Both the position numbers and the translations under genes were made by a program. A DNA stretch of 64,000 nt from Tretioscincus oriximinensis (lineage: Eukaryota > Chordata > Lepidosauria > Squamata > Gymnophthalmidae), in NCBI GenBank assembly GCA_022410635.1, contig JAJVDF010000001.1, positions 12,418,464 through 12,482,463 on the forward strand, in the 5' to 3' direction. Shown here piece after piece: positions 1-11,849 of this stretch; the first letter of the stretch is position 1; each line of letters starts with the position of its first letter. The notes beneath the pieces are model-generated. The model had not been told where the DNA came from. It searched no databases and saw only the letters and a program-made list of their open reading frames with translations.

Positions 1-957
1 CCAAAAAAGCTGAACTAACAATGTGCATTTAAAATGCAAAGTGGGGAGGAAGGAGGTTTAACTGCTCCCCAGAAGCCTCCTCCGCCATTGCGTACGACAG
101 GGGCCAGGAGGTTAAAACACAGTCATCATAACCTTTATTATAACTCCTTTTTGTGTAGGAAGCCATTAACTGCAGGAGGCATCACAGATGTGCCACAACA
201 TTGGTGACTGAAGAGAAATTCAATACACACATTGTAACCTAATTTATGGTTAGTGAGGTGGGGGGAAAGGAGGGGCGAGGACAAGGGAAGAAATAGCACA
301 TAGCATTCACTGACGTACAGAAAGGCAAAGTGTGTGGGGGGGAAACAACAGACGTCTGTCAGGATACCATGTTAGAAGGAAAGAGTATTACTGCTTAAAG
401 CTCCAGAATTTCATTCACCAGCAAATTTGTGGTACTTCTGCTTCCATTTCTTAATATTGCATATGCTGTTAGGTACTGTCAAAGCCAGGGATGGTGCCTT
501 ATATCTATGGACTCTTCTTGGTAGACAAAGAAAGGGTTTGTCATGATTTGCCATTATGCCAGTGTTCAAAAGACTTTTTGCATTCACTTCTCTGTGTTAG
601 AACTACCAATAATGGGTCTGGATAAGCCAAGCCTTACACTTTTGACCATGGGAAAGCATATTCTGGAACATTTGCATCATGCACAATAGTGCTGGTCCAA
701 ACTAGACTCTGCCCTGACCCTGATGCAACCAGAAACTCCAGGAACAGCATTCAGTCACTTTGGTGCACCACCAAAATGGGTTCCCCAATGGTCCTGAAAA
801 TGGAGGCACAGCTTTGTAGCCTGGACCAAAATTNCTTAGTTCAGCTGCAAACTGTTTAAACAGGGCTTCCAAAAGAATATGGAGGTATTATTCCTAGCTT
901 AAAGTATCAGGAGACTCATTTGGAAAACACATTTTGGTGCACCAAATAGGTCCCCTA

Positions 958-1042
958 ATCATGGAGGTATTCAGGAGACCTTTCTTGTGATACTATTGGC
1001 CCAATAGTATCACAAAAAAGGTTTCCTGAATACCTCCATGAT
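958..1042. repeat. Near-perfect 42-bp palindrome
   Basis: Arms at 958-999 and 1001-1042 are separated by a single base and differ at about two positions. Just before it, the sequence around 760-800 resembles 934-980: each has a TTTGGTGCACCA block followed by a TCCCC/CCCCAAT block and ATGGAGG. This suggests a small foldback repeat family. Confidence 0.75.
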
Positions 1043-3479
1043 CTGAACAAGAGCTCACTGGCCCACCAACAAAACTTTTTAAACAGACCAGCAGTCCTGA
1101 GTAAAGCCTTCCTGATCAGGACTATGTTCTATTCCACAGTCATCCTGAAATCATATTTAAGCATACCATAAACATACTGTGGGCTGTGTTTAAGCAGAAA
1201 ATAATCATTTATCCCTTGAAACATTCCTGCAAGAAGTGTGTATTGCAGTTTCTCTGTTACACATTTTCAATGAATTACAGTGAGAGGGTCAGCCAAGTGT
1301 GTAGACCACAGAAAAGCTAGAATTTTCCTGGACAAGGGGAATGCAAAAGAAGACATTATGCTCAGCTACAATGGCTCCCAGCAACCATGTACCTTTTGAA
1401 CTTTAAAACAGACAATAATATTACATTTTAAGATTTTTATAAGCCTGTTTTTTTAGGTGAGAGCTTAGTACCACTAAGATTGTACACATGGACACTCTAG
1501 TCTAAGTCTGAAAATGAATTCTATTATACTTAAAATAGGCCACTTTCCTGCAGATTTCACTGCAGATAGCCTGTTAAAAAGACCAAACATCTCATAATTT
1601 CAAAATAGAAATATAAAACCACAATAAGTATACATCATTCTCAAGGGGAGAACTGCTGAGTAGGATCCATTTATATAGCCAATAAGAAAGAGAACATTCA
1701 TCTTTTCCAGAAATTAACCCTTGATCATCATTTGATATAACTGACAGGTGGGTTCTCCTATCACTATTGCTGCCACCTCTTTTTAGAATATTTCAATANC
1801 AAATGCAGTGGTCAAAGTGGTAAAGAAGTTGATAGTAAAGGATTTTAAAATATTGAAAATTCACTCCTTCCACAATCTATGAAGCAACTCAGAAATGCTT
1901 TTNGTCCTGCCCGCAAAAAACCAAAATACAATATCATTAGACACAACAGGGCCTTGTCAATGATGGAACCAAGATGAAAAATAAAATCCTCATGAAAAGT
2001 AACAATTCTCTGTTTAGGTCCCCAAATAGAATCTGCACAGCACTTTTGCTTTGACATGACTGGACTTTAAAGAGCAGGATCTATGCAACCCTACAGAAAA
2101 AGTGCATGAAACTGCATTCAGCCCTCTACTTATCCCACCATATCTCTTGAATGATAGCTCAGCCATTATTTCTCTGAAATTACTGTGCAAAGAAACCTTT
2201 CTGTATCCTTAGATGTCTCATCAGAAGAAAGAGCCCATAGCTAGAGTGGCACAACCCGGGGGGCCTCACCTATAGCTTAAGGCAAGCTGACAGTAAAAGA
2301 CTGAGATGCACAGGGCCACACACCACTTCAGTGCAGTAGTGGTATGTGTTCCAACAAACCACTATAAGAAATGGGAACCATGGAACATATTTGCTGTCTA
2401 TCGAAGACTAGAGATTAGAAAACCCATAAGGCCTAAGTTCCAAGAAAGTTGCGCTGCAGAAGGACAGATCTGAACTGATTAACTGGTCTGGATTTAGCGA
2501 TTCACCCCAAGGATGGACTGAACAGCTGTCTGCATTTTGCTGATTATTGTAATCAAAGTGCCCCTACCCTTGAAAATTACATGAGCTTCAGAGCCAAGCT
2601 CCATAAGCTTCGCATTATGAGGCCCTGGGGGGTCATTTCAATAGTATACTTTGTGAAGTACCAAAATATGGCCCAATCCCCACATTCTATTCCCTGTGCT
2701 TTAGAGGATATTTTACTTTCTGTCCGCTCCACAGAATCACATGTGTCCAGTGTTCCTAAAGGTCTTTGCTGTGGAATAAATAGTCATCGCATTTTATGTG
2801 ATTTAGCAGCTTTGAAAAATCCAAAAGAAAGCTCTGTCTGGATCTAGAATATGTAAATTGTAAAATGCTCATTGGCTGTTGGCTAGTAGAGAATGCCTGG
2901 GAATTGTGTACAAGCTAAAAAAGAATGCTGGGGATTGTAGTCAAGCAAGGGTTTTTCAGGCTTGTGATGTCACGAGAATTGCCAGGATGTATTGAGAACA
3001 GAGAGGGAACTGCGAGGAAGATATATTTGTGAATGTGTTGCCTTGCTTTTTTTTTTAAAAAAAGCAGCAATTTAAAACTTGTAGTGGGGAAGTAGCCTAA
3101 GTCTCAGTAAATTGGACTATGAAGGCAAGTAGCACCAGCAAATCTCTGTTAAATTAGATTTACCATTTTACTGAATCAGGAAGCCATGATCAGGAACATG
3201 ATCACCTCTTGAATAGGTCAATTGGTTTCCTACAACCACCATTCTCATTGTAAAGTATCATGGAAATTCCCCTGCAGTAGTCCAGAGCACCCACAGATCT
3301 AAAAGTAGTATGAGAGTTCTTTAAACATCTATGAGGAACGCATGCAAGGAAGAGCTGCTTTAGTGGTGCTTTAGTAGAAATTGGCAGTAATGCATGTGGC
3401 AAATCAGCNATTATAATGCTGCTTTAACACTATTCAGCCCACGTCTGAAGTATCCCGTGTATATACTCTCTCATTTTGT
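1043..3479. other. Intronic stretch with no recognised feature
   Basis: Moderately AT-rich sequence. The short frames are random. Near 2900-2960 it holds AATGCTGGGGATTGTAGTC, a phrase that resembles GAATGTTGGGAATTGTAGTA near 20400 and may be an old DNA-transposon piece. Confidence 0.5.
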
Positions 3480-4010
3480 TATTAAATGAAAATACTGACC
3501 ACCACTAACTTGCATATTATATCTGCAGGGTCATAGGGGCTTGATTAGCATGCAAAGCGCACCGCCGTTGCACAACTTTCTTCCATCATCAATATGTTCC
3601 TCTGAGCCCTGAGGAGCTAAATTGATTGCACACACAAAAACAATCCAGGGGAAAAGCAGTGAGGGAAGCTATGAAAGCAAGCGCTTAGGAGAGAAGGGCT
3701 CAAAAGATCAGGAGTATCTGAGCTGCTGTGAGACCATCATAATAGCCCCTTCTGATCTGGCGAGCGACAGCAACCCGCCCTTCTGTCCCAGTGCCCCTCA
3801 ATCACTCCGTTGACAAACGAAGCAAGCATAAGCAGACCTCTGCGCTGCCGGTGTTGCTATGCTTAATTAGATTTCATCAGGAAGGTTCTGAAAAATTAAT
3901 ATGGGGAGATTTCCTCCAGCCTCTCCGATAACCTCTCCCCAAGAGCTTCAGAATTTACAGTCAGCTGTCAGTTGGAAGGAAGTTTCAGGAACTCTTGAGG
4001 GTGATGAATT
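3480..4010. other. Unique, repeat-free stretch; possible conserved non-coding element
   Basis: There is no recognised repeat and no convincing reading frame. It contains homeodomain-type TAATTA (near 3865), an AATTAAT (near 3895) and an octamer-like ATGCAAAG (near 3550), and it is richer in CpG than its surroundings. An enhancer is a guess from composition only. Confidence 0.25.
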
Positions 4011-4370
4011 TGCCAAGTGCCACTCTGGGGTCTAGGTAGCAGAAAAGCATGAAAGCTACAAGGTTATCATGCAGCCTGAGATCATTCATTTATACAGTAA
4101 TTGGAGACCAAGCAATACGCTGCCTAAAATGGCAAGAAAATGATGTAGGCTATATCTCATTTCAAGCACTGTTGATGAAGTGCCAGCGAGGTGCCCATAT
4201 TTATTGATGTTATAGGACTCCAGAAATCCAGCTGCCTGAATATCTTTCACAACAGTATGCAAAAATTNAACAAAATCTGCTACCAGGTCTTATTCAGTGT
4301 GTTCACTCACCTTGAATGTAAGAATGTACAACAGGCTAGATTCACCCTTGGACAGGGGAACGGGGGGGAA

Positions 4371-4617
4371 AGCAGAAGAAGAACTGNGTTTTTATGCCCC
4401 ANTTTTCTNACCCAAAGANATTCAAAGGCTTACATTACATCTTCCCCACCATATTGTGGTGGTACTCATTAATCTAATTGCAATTATTTGCTTTTGAACA
4501 GATGACTTGGTTGAAGCTAAGGTCAGTAGAGCGTGCTCACCCCTTTCCATGGCCAATACAGGCCTTCAAGAATGGGCCTCTCAATNGAAAGACCATTCTT
4601 AACTTCTGCACCACAGT
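4371..4617 (-). repeat. tRNA-like SINE with GAA tail (family B), degraded
   Basis: It begins with the GAAGAAGAACTG tail motif. The shared body follows (CCCCA.TTTTCT.ACC, then CTTCCCCACCAT..TGTGGTGGTACTCA, then a GAACAG..GACTTGG segment) and ends near a tRNA-like stretch. Five ambiguous bases lie in its first 50 bp. Compare the copies at 34757, 57044 and 60929. Confidence 0.65.
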
Positions 4618-4700
4618 CTAAACACTTAGCAGGAATGGAGCATCTTCACTGCTAATTGCTTCATTAATNCGCAAACATTCTGAAATCATACTCAAACTTA

Positions 4701-4960
4701 CTTATTTATTTTATTTATTTGTATTTATATCCCGCCCTATACCTGAAGGTCTCAGGGCAGCNAACTATAGGGGGGCACACACAGCTTTTGTTGATTTCTC
4801 CACAACAGACACCCTGTGAAGTAGGTGGGGCTGAGAGGGTTCTAAAAAACTGTGACTGGCCCAAGGTCACCCAGCAAGTTTTCATAGAGGGATGGGGAAT
4901 CGAAGTGGGAGACTACCATATAAGAGTCCAACACTCTAACCACTACAGCAAACTGGCTCT
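4701..4960 (-). repeat. CORE-SINE with L2-type tail
   Basis: Read on the minus strand, it has a tRNA-like head (GAGCCAGTTTG..GTAGTGGTTAGAGTG, with a B-box-like GATTCC). A CORE-like segment follows (GGGTGACCTTGGGCCAGTCAC). The tail (CCTGAGACCTTCAGGTATAG, then GGCGGGATATAAATAC) ends in AAATAAATAAA. It is the same family as the copies at 7325 and 26627. Confidence 0.85.
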
Positions 4961-4984
4961 TACCACAAACCTACTTCGTATGGA

Positions 4985-7059
4985 ATCCTAATAATTACTG
5001 AACTCTAGAAACATTCCTGCAGGAATGCCCTGTGTGCCCCCCTTCATACAGTTTGGAGAAAAAACATCATGAAACTTTTTTTTTTAATCCCAATCATAGT
5101 AAGGGGAGAATCGAGTCATATAGAATGCAGTAATTCTAAAATACAGACTTTGTACTTCCTGCTTCTATCTAGGAGTAAGGATGCTTCTACCTGGAGCTGG
5201 GTGAATGATAGGAAACATCAATAGGAATGGTTCTCGGAGGCCGTTCCTTGAGAGTAAATGTGAAACCCCCCAAAATGAGAGCTTAAGAAATGTTCCACTG
5301 GATCAAACTTTAAGTCATCCAGNAGTTGGTTCTTACAATGACCAAATCAGCTATATATGGAAGACTCTAGAGGCAAATCACCTCCTGTTGCTATTAGGGC
5401 TAATTGGCATTGTTAGTCCTGTCTTCCATAAATAAAAGAACATCAGAATTGCCTAATTGGCTCCAACTCATGGCCATCTTGTTCAGGNTTCTGCTCTCCC
5501 AGTGATCAATCAGTTGCACCAAGAAGCCCACAGAAACACAGGAAATAAGCACACGGCTAGCTCNATTCAGGGTCTACCAGTCACTGGCCTCCAGAGGCAG
5601 AGCATGACCACTGATAACCAGGACTTCCATGAATACAAGATAATATAAAATACCCAAATAAATCTGGGCATCAAGTCCAGCATTCTATCCTCACAGTGGT
5701 CTCAAAACACCATCCACAATTTTAAATTTAATTTTTTATATAATTAAATCAATTTTAACCATTTCCATATAAACCATGTCTAGAGCTTGATGGGAGAAGT
5801 AGGAAATAAATATTTGAAACAAACCATACACTGATGGTTCCAGATTATATAAAAATCTTTGCTCATGCAATCAAATTAGTAATGACATAATTCCAGTGTT
5901 GTACATCAGGAAGGAAGCTAATCAGCNGTTACCCAGAGGTACAGCTGCTTGACCCAAATTTACTCAAAAAGCTGACAAAAGGTAGAAACAAAAGATCTGA
6001 TTGCAGCATGTTGCTAGGCGAGTCCAAAGGAGTGTATCAGAGTATAAAATCAAGTCCAAAATTTGACACCCAGAGAGAACAAATACAAAGGACAGGGCCT
6101 TCACACACTTAGACTGGGTAACAGCCCAAGCAATTAGCATTTACCTTACTAATCGTTTCACTTGTGATGTCACTTCCCACCCTGGGGTGCCCTTTCTGGG
6201 AGCAGGAGGCAGAATTCTTGGGCATTTGGCATCATTCCGTGTACAAGAGTGGATAATCTGATAAAATGTATGAGATTCTCAGACACCCCACAACAGTTTA
6301 TATGTTCTACTATCACATGACATATTTTCATCCTATCATAGCAAGAGGAGAACAGCAAGGCATGTAGAGTACAAAAGGCCAGGGTATACAGTTTTTGTAT
6401 TTCTAATCTCTAGACTAGGAACAAGAATACTTTTGCCTAGGAAAATGTGAAAGACAGCCAGTGGATGGGAATGTTTCCCAGAGAACAATCTCTGAAGGTA
6501 AGTGGGAGAAAGCCCATAGTATTGATAAGCTAATCAGTGACAGATCTGTTTCTACATTTTCCATTAAGAAAATCCAAGCTATGTATAAATGAGCAAAATC
6601 TAAGAAATTGCAAAATGCATATTTTTCTACTAGCATTTCTTCATTATGTATTGTTNCTTCTATTTTTCTTATTGATAGGGGCATAAAGTCAATGAAGCCA
6701 CTGCCCCTCCTTTCTGGAATTTCACAGGGCACTGCCCATGAATGCACCAAAGATTAGCCAACTTGCACTGAAGTGGAAAGTACAATACTTTCATTCCTGC
6801 TGCAAAGCTGAATGGGGAAATTGCACACAGGCCCCATCTAATGATAAACACAACATACAAGCAGGCACTTTCTATCAAGATACAGACAATATGTCTCTAT
6901 GCATCTGAAAATNCTGTTGTGTCTGCTATTTAACTGCCCTTACGCAGTGCTGGGATCTGTTGGGAAAAGGATCCCAATTAGTTCCTGTGAGATTCACCAT
7001 GTGTGTGTGATGTGGAAAAGATCAGTGGATTCTCTTGCATTCATAGCAAGAAGTCCTGG
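4985..7059. other. Intronic stretch with no recognised feature
   Basis: I see no repeat family or coding exon on either strand. Frames around 6415-6878 on the minus strand lack any domain. Confidence 0.45.
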
Positions 7060-7215
7060 TCTGACTGAAAAAACTGTACTGGCTGCCAATTCATTTCCAA
7101 ANCCACAGTTGTTAGTTTTGTAAGACTATACAGTCTATAAGACTCTAATTGATTTAAGACCCAAATATCAAAAAGAACACCTTCTCTCATATTGACCTGC
7201 CTGTGCCTTAAGGCA
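7060..7215 (+). repeat. L2-type LINE fragment
   Basis: The translation keeps the L2 C-terminal phrase LxWLPInsFPKPQL near 7075-7115. It is followed by the region that in better copies reads as propeptide-like ALxxLGPxYLxD, here decayed (TAATTGATTTAAGACCCAA). It sits just upstream of a CORE-SINE. Confidence 0.55.
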
Positions 7216-7324
7216 GGGGGTTGAACCCAATGGCTAGAACTGAGGCCAGTATCTCTTAATTGCTGTACCACTGTGACACACAGGAATGGGCAGCGTAAGT
7301 TTTCAAAGTAGACTTGTCTACAGT

Positions 7325-8168
7325 ATTTATTAATTTATTTGTATTTATATCCCGCCCTATACCCGAAGGTCTCAGGGTGGCCTACCATAGGGTGGTGCAC
7401 ATAGCTTTTGTTGCTTTCTCCACAACAGACACCCTGTGGAGTAGGTGGGGCTGAGAGTAGGGTTGCCATACATCCTGGTAAAGCGGGACAATCCCGGTTT
7501 GGGGGACTACAATATAGTCCCTTCCGGGTTTTAAGTTAAAATCCCAGCTTTTTACATTCCCCGATACTGCATCAGGGAATGTAAAAATGCAGGATTTTAA
7601 AGGCAAAGACGGCTGCAGCCCGGGCAAAGCTTTCCGGGGTCCTGGAAGGAACCTTGGACCGTGCCGTAGCTGCTCCAATGCTGGAGGCGGGGTTTTGCCA
7701 AGCGCGCCAACTCGCCTCCAGCAAAGGAAAAACGCCTGGGTTTGTGACAGGAGGGCAGGTCTTTTCTCCTGTCATAAACCCAGGCATTTTTCCTCCGCTA
7801 GAGGCGAGTTGGCGCTAGCAGGCGCGTGAAACCCCACCTCCAGCATTGGAGTAGCTATGCACACACGCGCTCGCACACACGGACGCTCGAGGTGAGACAG
7901 GCAGAAGAGAGGTTCTGCCTGTCTCACTACAAGCGTCCATATATGTGCATGCGCGCGTACGTGTGTGTGTACGCGCGTGCACGCACCCCCACCCCACCCC
8001 CGTCCCGGTTTTGGGCTGCCAAAATATGGCAGCCCTAGCTGAGAGAGTTCTAAAGAACTGTAACTGGCCCAAGGTCACCCAGCTGGCTTTTGTGGAGGAG
8101 TGAGGAACCGAACTGGGAGACTACCCGATAAGAGTCCCACACTCTAACCACTGCACCAAACTGGCTCA
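7325..8168 (-). repeat. CORE-SINE split by a hAT-like element
   Basis: The SINE occupies 7325-7457 and 8038-8168. The L2-type tail lies on the left. The CORE and the tRNA-like head (minus-strand reading TGAGCCAGTTTGGTGCAGTG) lie on the right. Removing 7458-8037 and one copy of the 8-bp duplication restores a SINE collinear with the copy at 26627. Confidence 0.9.
7458..8037. mobile_element. Non-autonomous hAT-like DNA transposon, 580 bp
   Basis: The ends are TAGGGTTGCCATA on the left and TATGGCAGCCCTA on the right, inverted repeats matching at 12 of 13. The element is flanked by the perfect 8-bp duplication GCTGAGAG (7450-7457 and 8038-8045), the hAT target-site length. It encodes no transposase. 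It is CpG-rich and built of nested inverted repeats: arms of about 95 bp meet near 7760, and a stem of about 26 bp at 7881-7945 surrounds GAGAG. A run of alternating purine-pyrimidine bases lies at 7940-7985. The open frames here are shadows. Confidence 0.9.
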
Positions 8169-8469
8169 TGCTGACTACCTTTCTCTTATTTGACTCTAAA
8201 GTGCTTATGACCCCTCCCATGCTAGATTTCATGAACAGTAAGCTCTTTTACCCATAACTGGGAAGACTGGATGCATTTCCAAGGCAGAGCAGGATTTGAA
8301 TCAAGGGACATTTAGATTCAGGTTTAGTGCTCTCAGCACCTGTAGCACAGAGGGCCTGTGGCAGCAAAGACTCACACATAATGGAGCACACATCTCTCAT
8401 GTCCTGGGATTTCAAGAAGAGGTCTCCTTTTTCTCTCAGTTGCAAGAGCCAAGGACACTTCAGAGGACT

Positions 8470-8580
8470 TTTCTTCTGGTACCCCAGATTCTGGAATAAT
8501 CTCCCACTGGAGGGACTATAAATTCACCAAGAATATGGCACTAAAACACATACTTCTTCAGCCAGGCTTTTGATATTTGA
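8470..8580 (+). repeat. L2-type LINE fragment (C-terminal coding part)
   Basis: The translation retains FFWYPRFWNNLPLEGL, then a decayed FKTHLLLQPGF-like stretch. This is the L2 ORF2 C-terminal hallmark (xFSxxxPxxWNxLP...FKxxLF). It is short and isolated. Confidence 0.55.
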
Positions 8581-8639
8581 CTGTTCTTCCAGACAAAGTC
8601 ATGGAGGAGAATATATCAATGGCTACTAGAATAACAAAA

Positions 8640-9250
8640 ATATATAGGATATGGAGTTTAGATATGAGAATAGAAAGAGAAGATATAAAGGATGAAATAA
8701 GGAATACTAGAAAAGTATATTAGTTTGTAAGAAACCAAAAGAAACATTATACATAAATGGTACGGAACCCCAGTACAATTCTTTCTAAATATAAATGGAT
8801 TATGTTGGCATGAATGTCAGCAAAGAGGATTATATTATCATATATGGTTTGGGAACATGAAATGATATGGGAATATTTGGAAAAGGTTCAAATAAACAAT
8901 ATGTTAAATATATAAATTGTATAAATAATCTCCAATTAATAGGACAAAAAGAAATAATGGGGAAATTGATAGCATGTTCACAAACAGTTCTAATAGGAGG
9001 GTGGAAAGATGAGACTAAATGTTGATTAGTAAATGGTATAATTATTTTATAAATATGCTAGTAGTAGAAACAGTTTGTGTAAACAAGAATGGTGGATAGT
9101 AAAATATATTTAGAAAACAAACTTATGATGAAAAATTGGAGGATGGTTTAATCTTTTCAATGTAATATTTTCACAATGATGGAAAGGAATAAGTTTTTTA
9201 AGGAATAATTTTNNAAAAAAAAATTCATGATGTTAGTTTATGTAAAGTGC
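8640..9250 (+). repeat. Degraded L1-type LINE, 3' end of ORF2
   Basis: Conceptual translation of 8750-8870 gives KWYGTPVQFFLNINGLCWHE then a CQQRG..YYHIWFGNMK-like stretch. This is the zinc-knuckle-like C-terminus of L1 ORF2 (KWYLTP...CWRC...YHMWW). Stops and frameshifts follow. The region is very AT-rich up to about 9210, where ambiguous bases interrupt a poly-A-like run. Confidence 0.7.
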
Positions 9251-9314
9251 TGTATAACTGAAGAAAAACAAAGCTTGCTTGACATTAAAAAAAAAGTCTA
9301 CTAGAATATCTCCT

Positions 9315-9425
9315 TAAGATGCCCAGAAGCANTTGATGGGCCACTGGGTGAAACAGTGTACTGGACTAGGTGAGCTGTGGTTGATCCAGCAGCGATCCTC
9401 ATAAACAAGCTCTCATAAACAAATA
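9315..9425 (+). repeat. CR1-type LINE 3' fragment
   Basis: It shows the recurring 3' phrase of this family (GCCCAGAAGCA.TTGATGGGC, CACTGGGTGA, TGGACTAGGTGAGC, TGATCCAGCA) and ends near CTCATAAAC. A second copy starts directly after it. Confidence 0.6.
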
Positions 9426-9820
9426 CATGGAGGACAGGTATAAATGATACTGTCCTGTCCCCATTGAGTCGCCTTCTTGGCTATATCTCAGAATAGGAGA
9501 GTGCCATTTACATGCTAGTGTAGGCTATGGCAGGCCTGCCACAGCCTACACTGGCATATGGATGACCAAGCTCTGTACCGAGATATAATCCAGAGTAAGG
9601 CTCAGTGGGGACAGGGCCCAAATATCATGCCTAGCTGGTACTTTTGCATGGGAGAAACAGGGAAGATGCCTCTAATAGCCATTTGTAGGGAGTTCACAGC
9701 AAGTTAAGATTTTCCCTTTGTGTTCTACTTGGGAATGCCAAGGAGCAGTTGATGGATGCTGGACTACATAGGTTGTGACTTGATCCAGCTGGGCTCCTAC
9801 TATTCTCTTATATTCTCATG
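9420..9820 (+). repeat. CR1-type LINE 3' fragment, split by a palindromic element
   Basis: It reads ATGGAGGACAGGTAT..., is interrupted by the 170-bp element at 9450-9619, and resumes with TGCCTAGCTGGTAC, CATTTGTAGGGAGTTC, GAGCAGTTGATGGATGCTGG and TTGATCCAGCTGGGCTCC. It ends in the TTATATTCTC type of terminus. Confidence 0.65.
9450..9619. mobile_element. Palindromic miniature element (CTGTCCCCA-ended), copy 1
   Basis: The ends are CCTGTCCCCATTGAG and CTCAGTGGGGACAGG. Internal arms pair (TATATCTCAGAAT with its complement near the far end, and GTGTAGGCTATGGCAGGCC with its inverse). It is about 85-90% like the copy at 53450. No coding sequence. Confidence 0.8.
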
Positions 9821-10039
9821 GCTTTTTCCACAACCAAATTAGAAAGAGTTTTTGTTGGTTTTTTTAACTCCAAGCCACTCCAGCAATTATAAATTACAAA
9901 AAGCCATTCCATAGGACTGATGCCAGTATGCTGGACTGTCTTCTCTTGAATGAAGCAGAGATCAAGAGCCAGGTCATTAAAAGATGAAATANAGCCAGCG
10001 AAGAACAAAACAAAACAAAGAAAATTGGGATGATAGAAG

Positions 10040-10500
10040 AGGGAATCATGGGAGTAAAAGCTGCCGACAGATGGATGAGGAGCTCAAAGCTCCTGAAGAA
10101 AGCAATGAGGTTTGCACTGTTATCACAGGCCGACGGTTATTCCAACAAGCTCCCTGATAACATAGAGAGCTTAATCAAATATGCAAACGAGTCCCTATCT
10201 GGAGAATGATGGAATGGAAAACAAAACAATGAGATGGAGCTTTTAAGGCAACCACAGATGAAGGTTTCCCCATCTCATTTTGGACAAATTTGTTTTCAGA
10301 AGATTAAATGAAAGCAAAACTAATTAGAATCATCCATAAGCGGCTGCCCACGAGTGGGGTCAGAAGGCAAAAGGCACAGAAGGGAAAGGCAAATGCAAAA
10401 GATGTTTGAAATAGCTAAATAAATTAGAAGAAGGAAAATGAAGTAAGGCTAATAAAAGCTGAATCATTTCTTTTCATAGAGTTGGACATTGAGACAATGT
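10040..10500. other. Unique stretch; possible conserved non-coding element
   Basis: I see no repeat or reading frame. It contains a TAATTA (near 10320), an ATATGCAAAC octamer-like site (near 10180) and many short A-rich homeodomain-type blocks. An enhancer role is inferred from composition only. Confidence 0.25.
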
Positions 10501-10854
10501 TAAAAAAAGCCCCATTTTGTCACCCGTTGGCCAACAACTGTATTTGATCCTATCAGGGAAAGGAAAAGATGGTGCCAGCTGCTTCCTTGAGCTATAGTAT
10601 CTGTTCAGCAAATTAATCTCTGGAAAGATACTAGGTAGTACTTTCCTGAAAACTCTGAAGCTGGAGAACTTTCAACCCCTAGCTTTAATATTAGCATCAC
10701 CCTCTAGGGAGCAATCACTCACTAAGGATCTGACTACTAACAGTGGCACAAATCTTCGGACAACTATTGAACCCTTGGTTCAATATTGAGCCATTTTTGT
10801 TGGCTTTTTTTAATCCCAAAGAACTCTCGAAACATAGCTGATGTTAGTCTGGCA

Positions 10855-11240
10855 AATTCAGGGTTAGCTATGAAGCTAACGGGCAGGAGAGTTAGGACAG
10901 GTAAGGGAAAGAATTTTTTCNCTCAGTCATCGGTCTATGGAATTGACTACTAGAATAAGTGGTGACAGCAACCAGCCTGGAAAGTTTTAAGAACGAATGA
11001 GATACAATTCATGGGGGTCAGGCATATCAATGGCTATTAGAATGGATGCCTAGATATTGCCTTCAAGTTGGAGACAGAAGCAGGCTTCCTCTAAAGGCCA
11101 TTTACAGGAAGAGAAGAGCAAATGAGCAGTTTGTCTTTTTCTTCTTTTTTGAGTGCCCATTAGCAATGAATGGGTACCATATGAAACAGGATGCTGGATT
11201 AGATGGAGTGTGGCCTCCTCCAGTAGGACTCCTTATGAAT
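10855..11240 (+). repeat. CR1-type LINE 3' region
   Basis: The order matches the better copies at 19470 and 32392: GGGCAGGAGAGTTAGGACAG, TCAGTCATCGGTCTATGGAA, AACCAGCCTGGAAAGTTTTA, AATGGCTATTAGAATGGATG, TTTACAGGAAG, GGATGCTGGATTAGATGGAG. It ends near CTCCTTATG. No intact frame. Confidence 0.75.
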
Positions 11241-11849
11241 TGATTCTACTGGTTCAAGATCCAGTATCCCCTTCCCAGAGAAGCTTTTGGCAAAATAAAG
11301 ATCCCTCCCATTCTGAAGCTTGCTCTCTGGCCACATCAAAATGCAGAGCACAACAGTGATGCCGAAACACAAGCAGCAGCAGCAGCTGAGAGCTGCCAGA
11401 CTTTGAAGTAGAGATTGGATCTAGAGAGGATTAGATCTTCCATTTGCAAATCTCATTCCGTGGCCACAAGATCCCCATCTCCAATGACACGCTGAGATGC
11501 CTCGAAAATCAGGACATCGGATAAAGCATAAGAGTCCAGCCCATTAAAAAGGAAAGACAATGAAGCCAGACAAAAAAGAGATTACTTTGACAGGGATGAA
11601 GCAAGGACATGACACTTTCAAAAATGCAGCATAGCAAGAAAGTGAAGAAAGTGAAATAGGGCACTTGGAATAATATAATGCCACTGAATGTCAAATGTAA
11701 AACAAAAAAGGAAAGTCCCTACCTGTTCTCCATCTTTATGCTATCAGCTCTCAATAATTTTTGTTAAGGAAACTAATAAGACTGTTGTTCCTGTTTAATG
11801 CATTTGCATGCGAGAAATGTTCCATGACAAAGGACATGAGCAAGACAGG

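Noticed and set aside
7572..8078. Several open frames in the GC-rich segment, considered as a gene
   Set aside because: They lie wholly inside the hAT-like element and arise from its CpG-rich inverted repeats.
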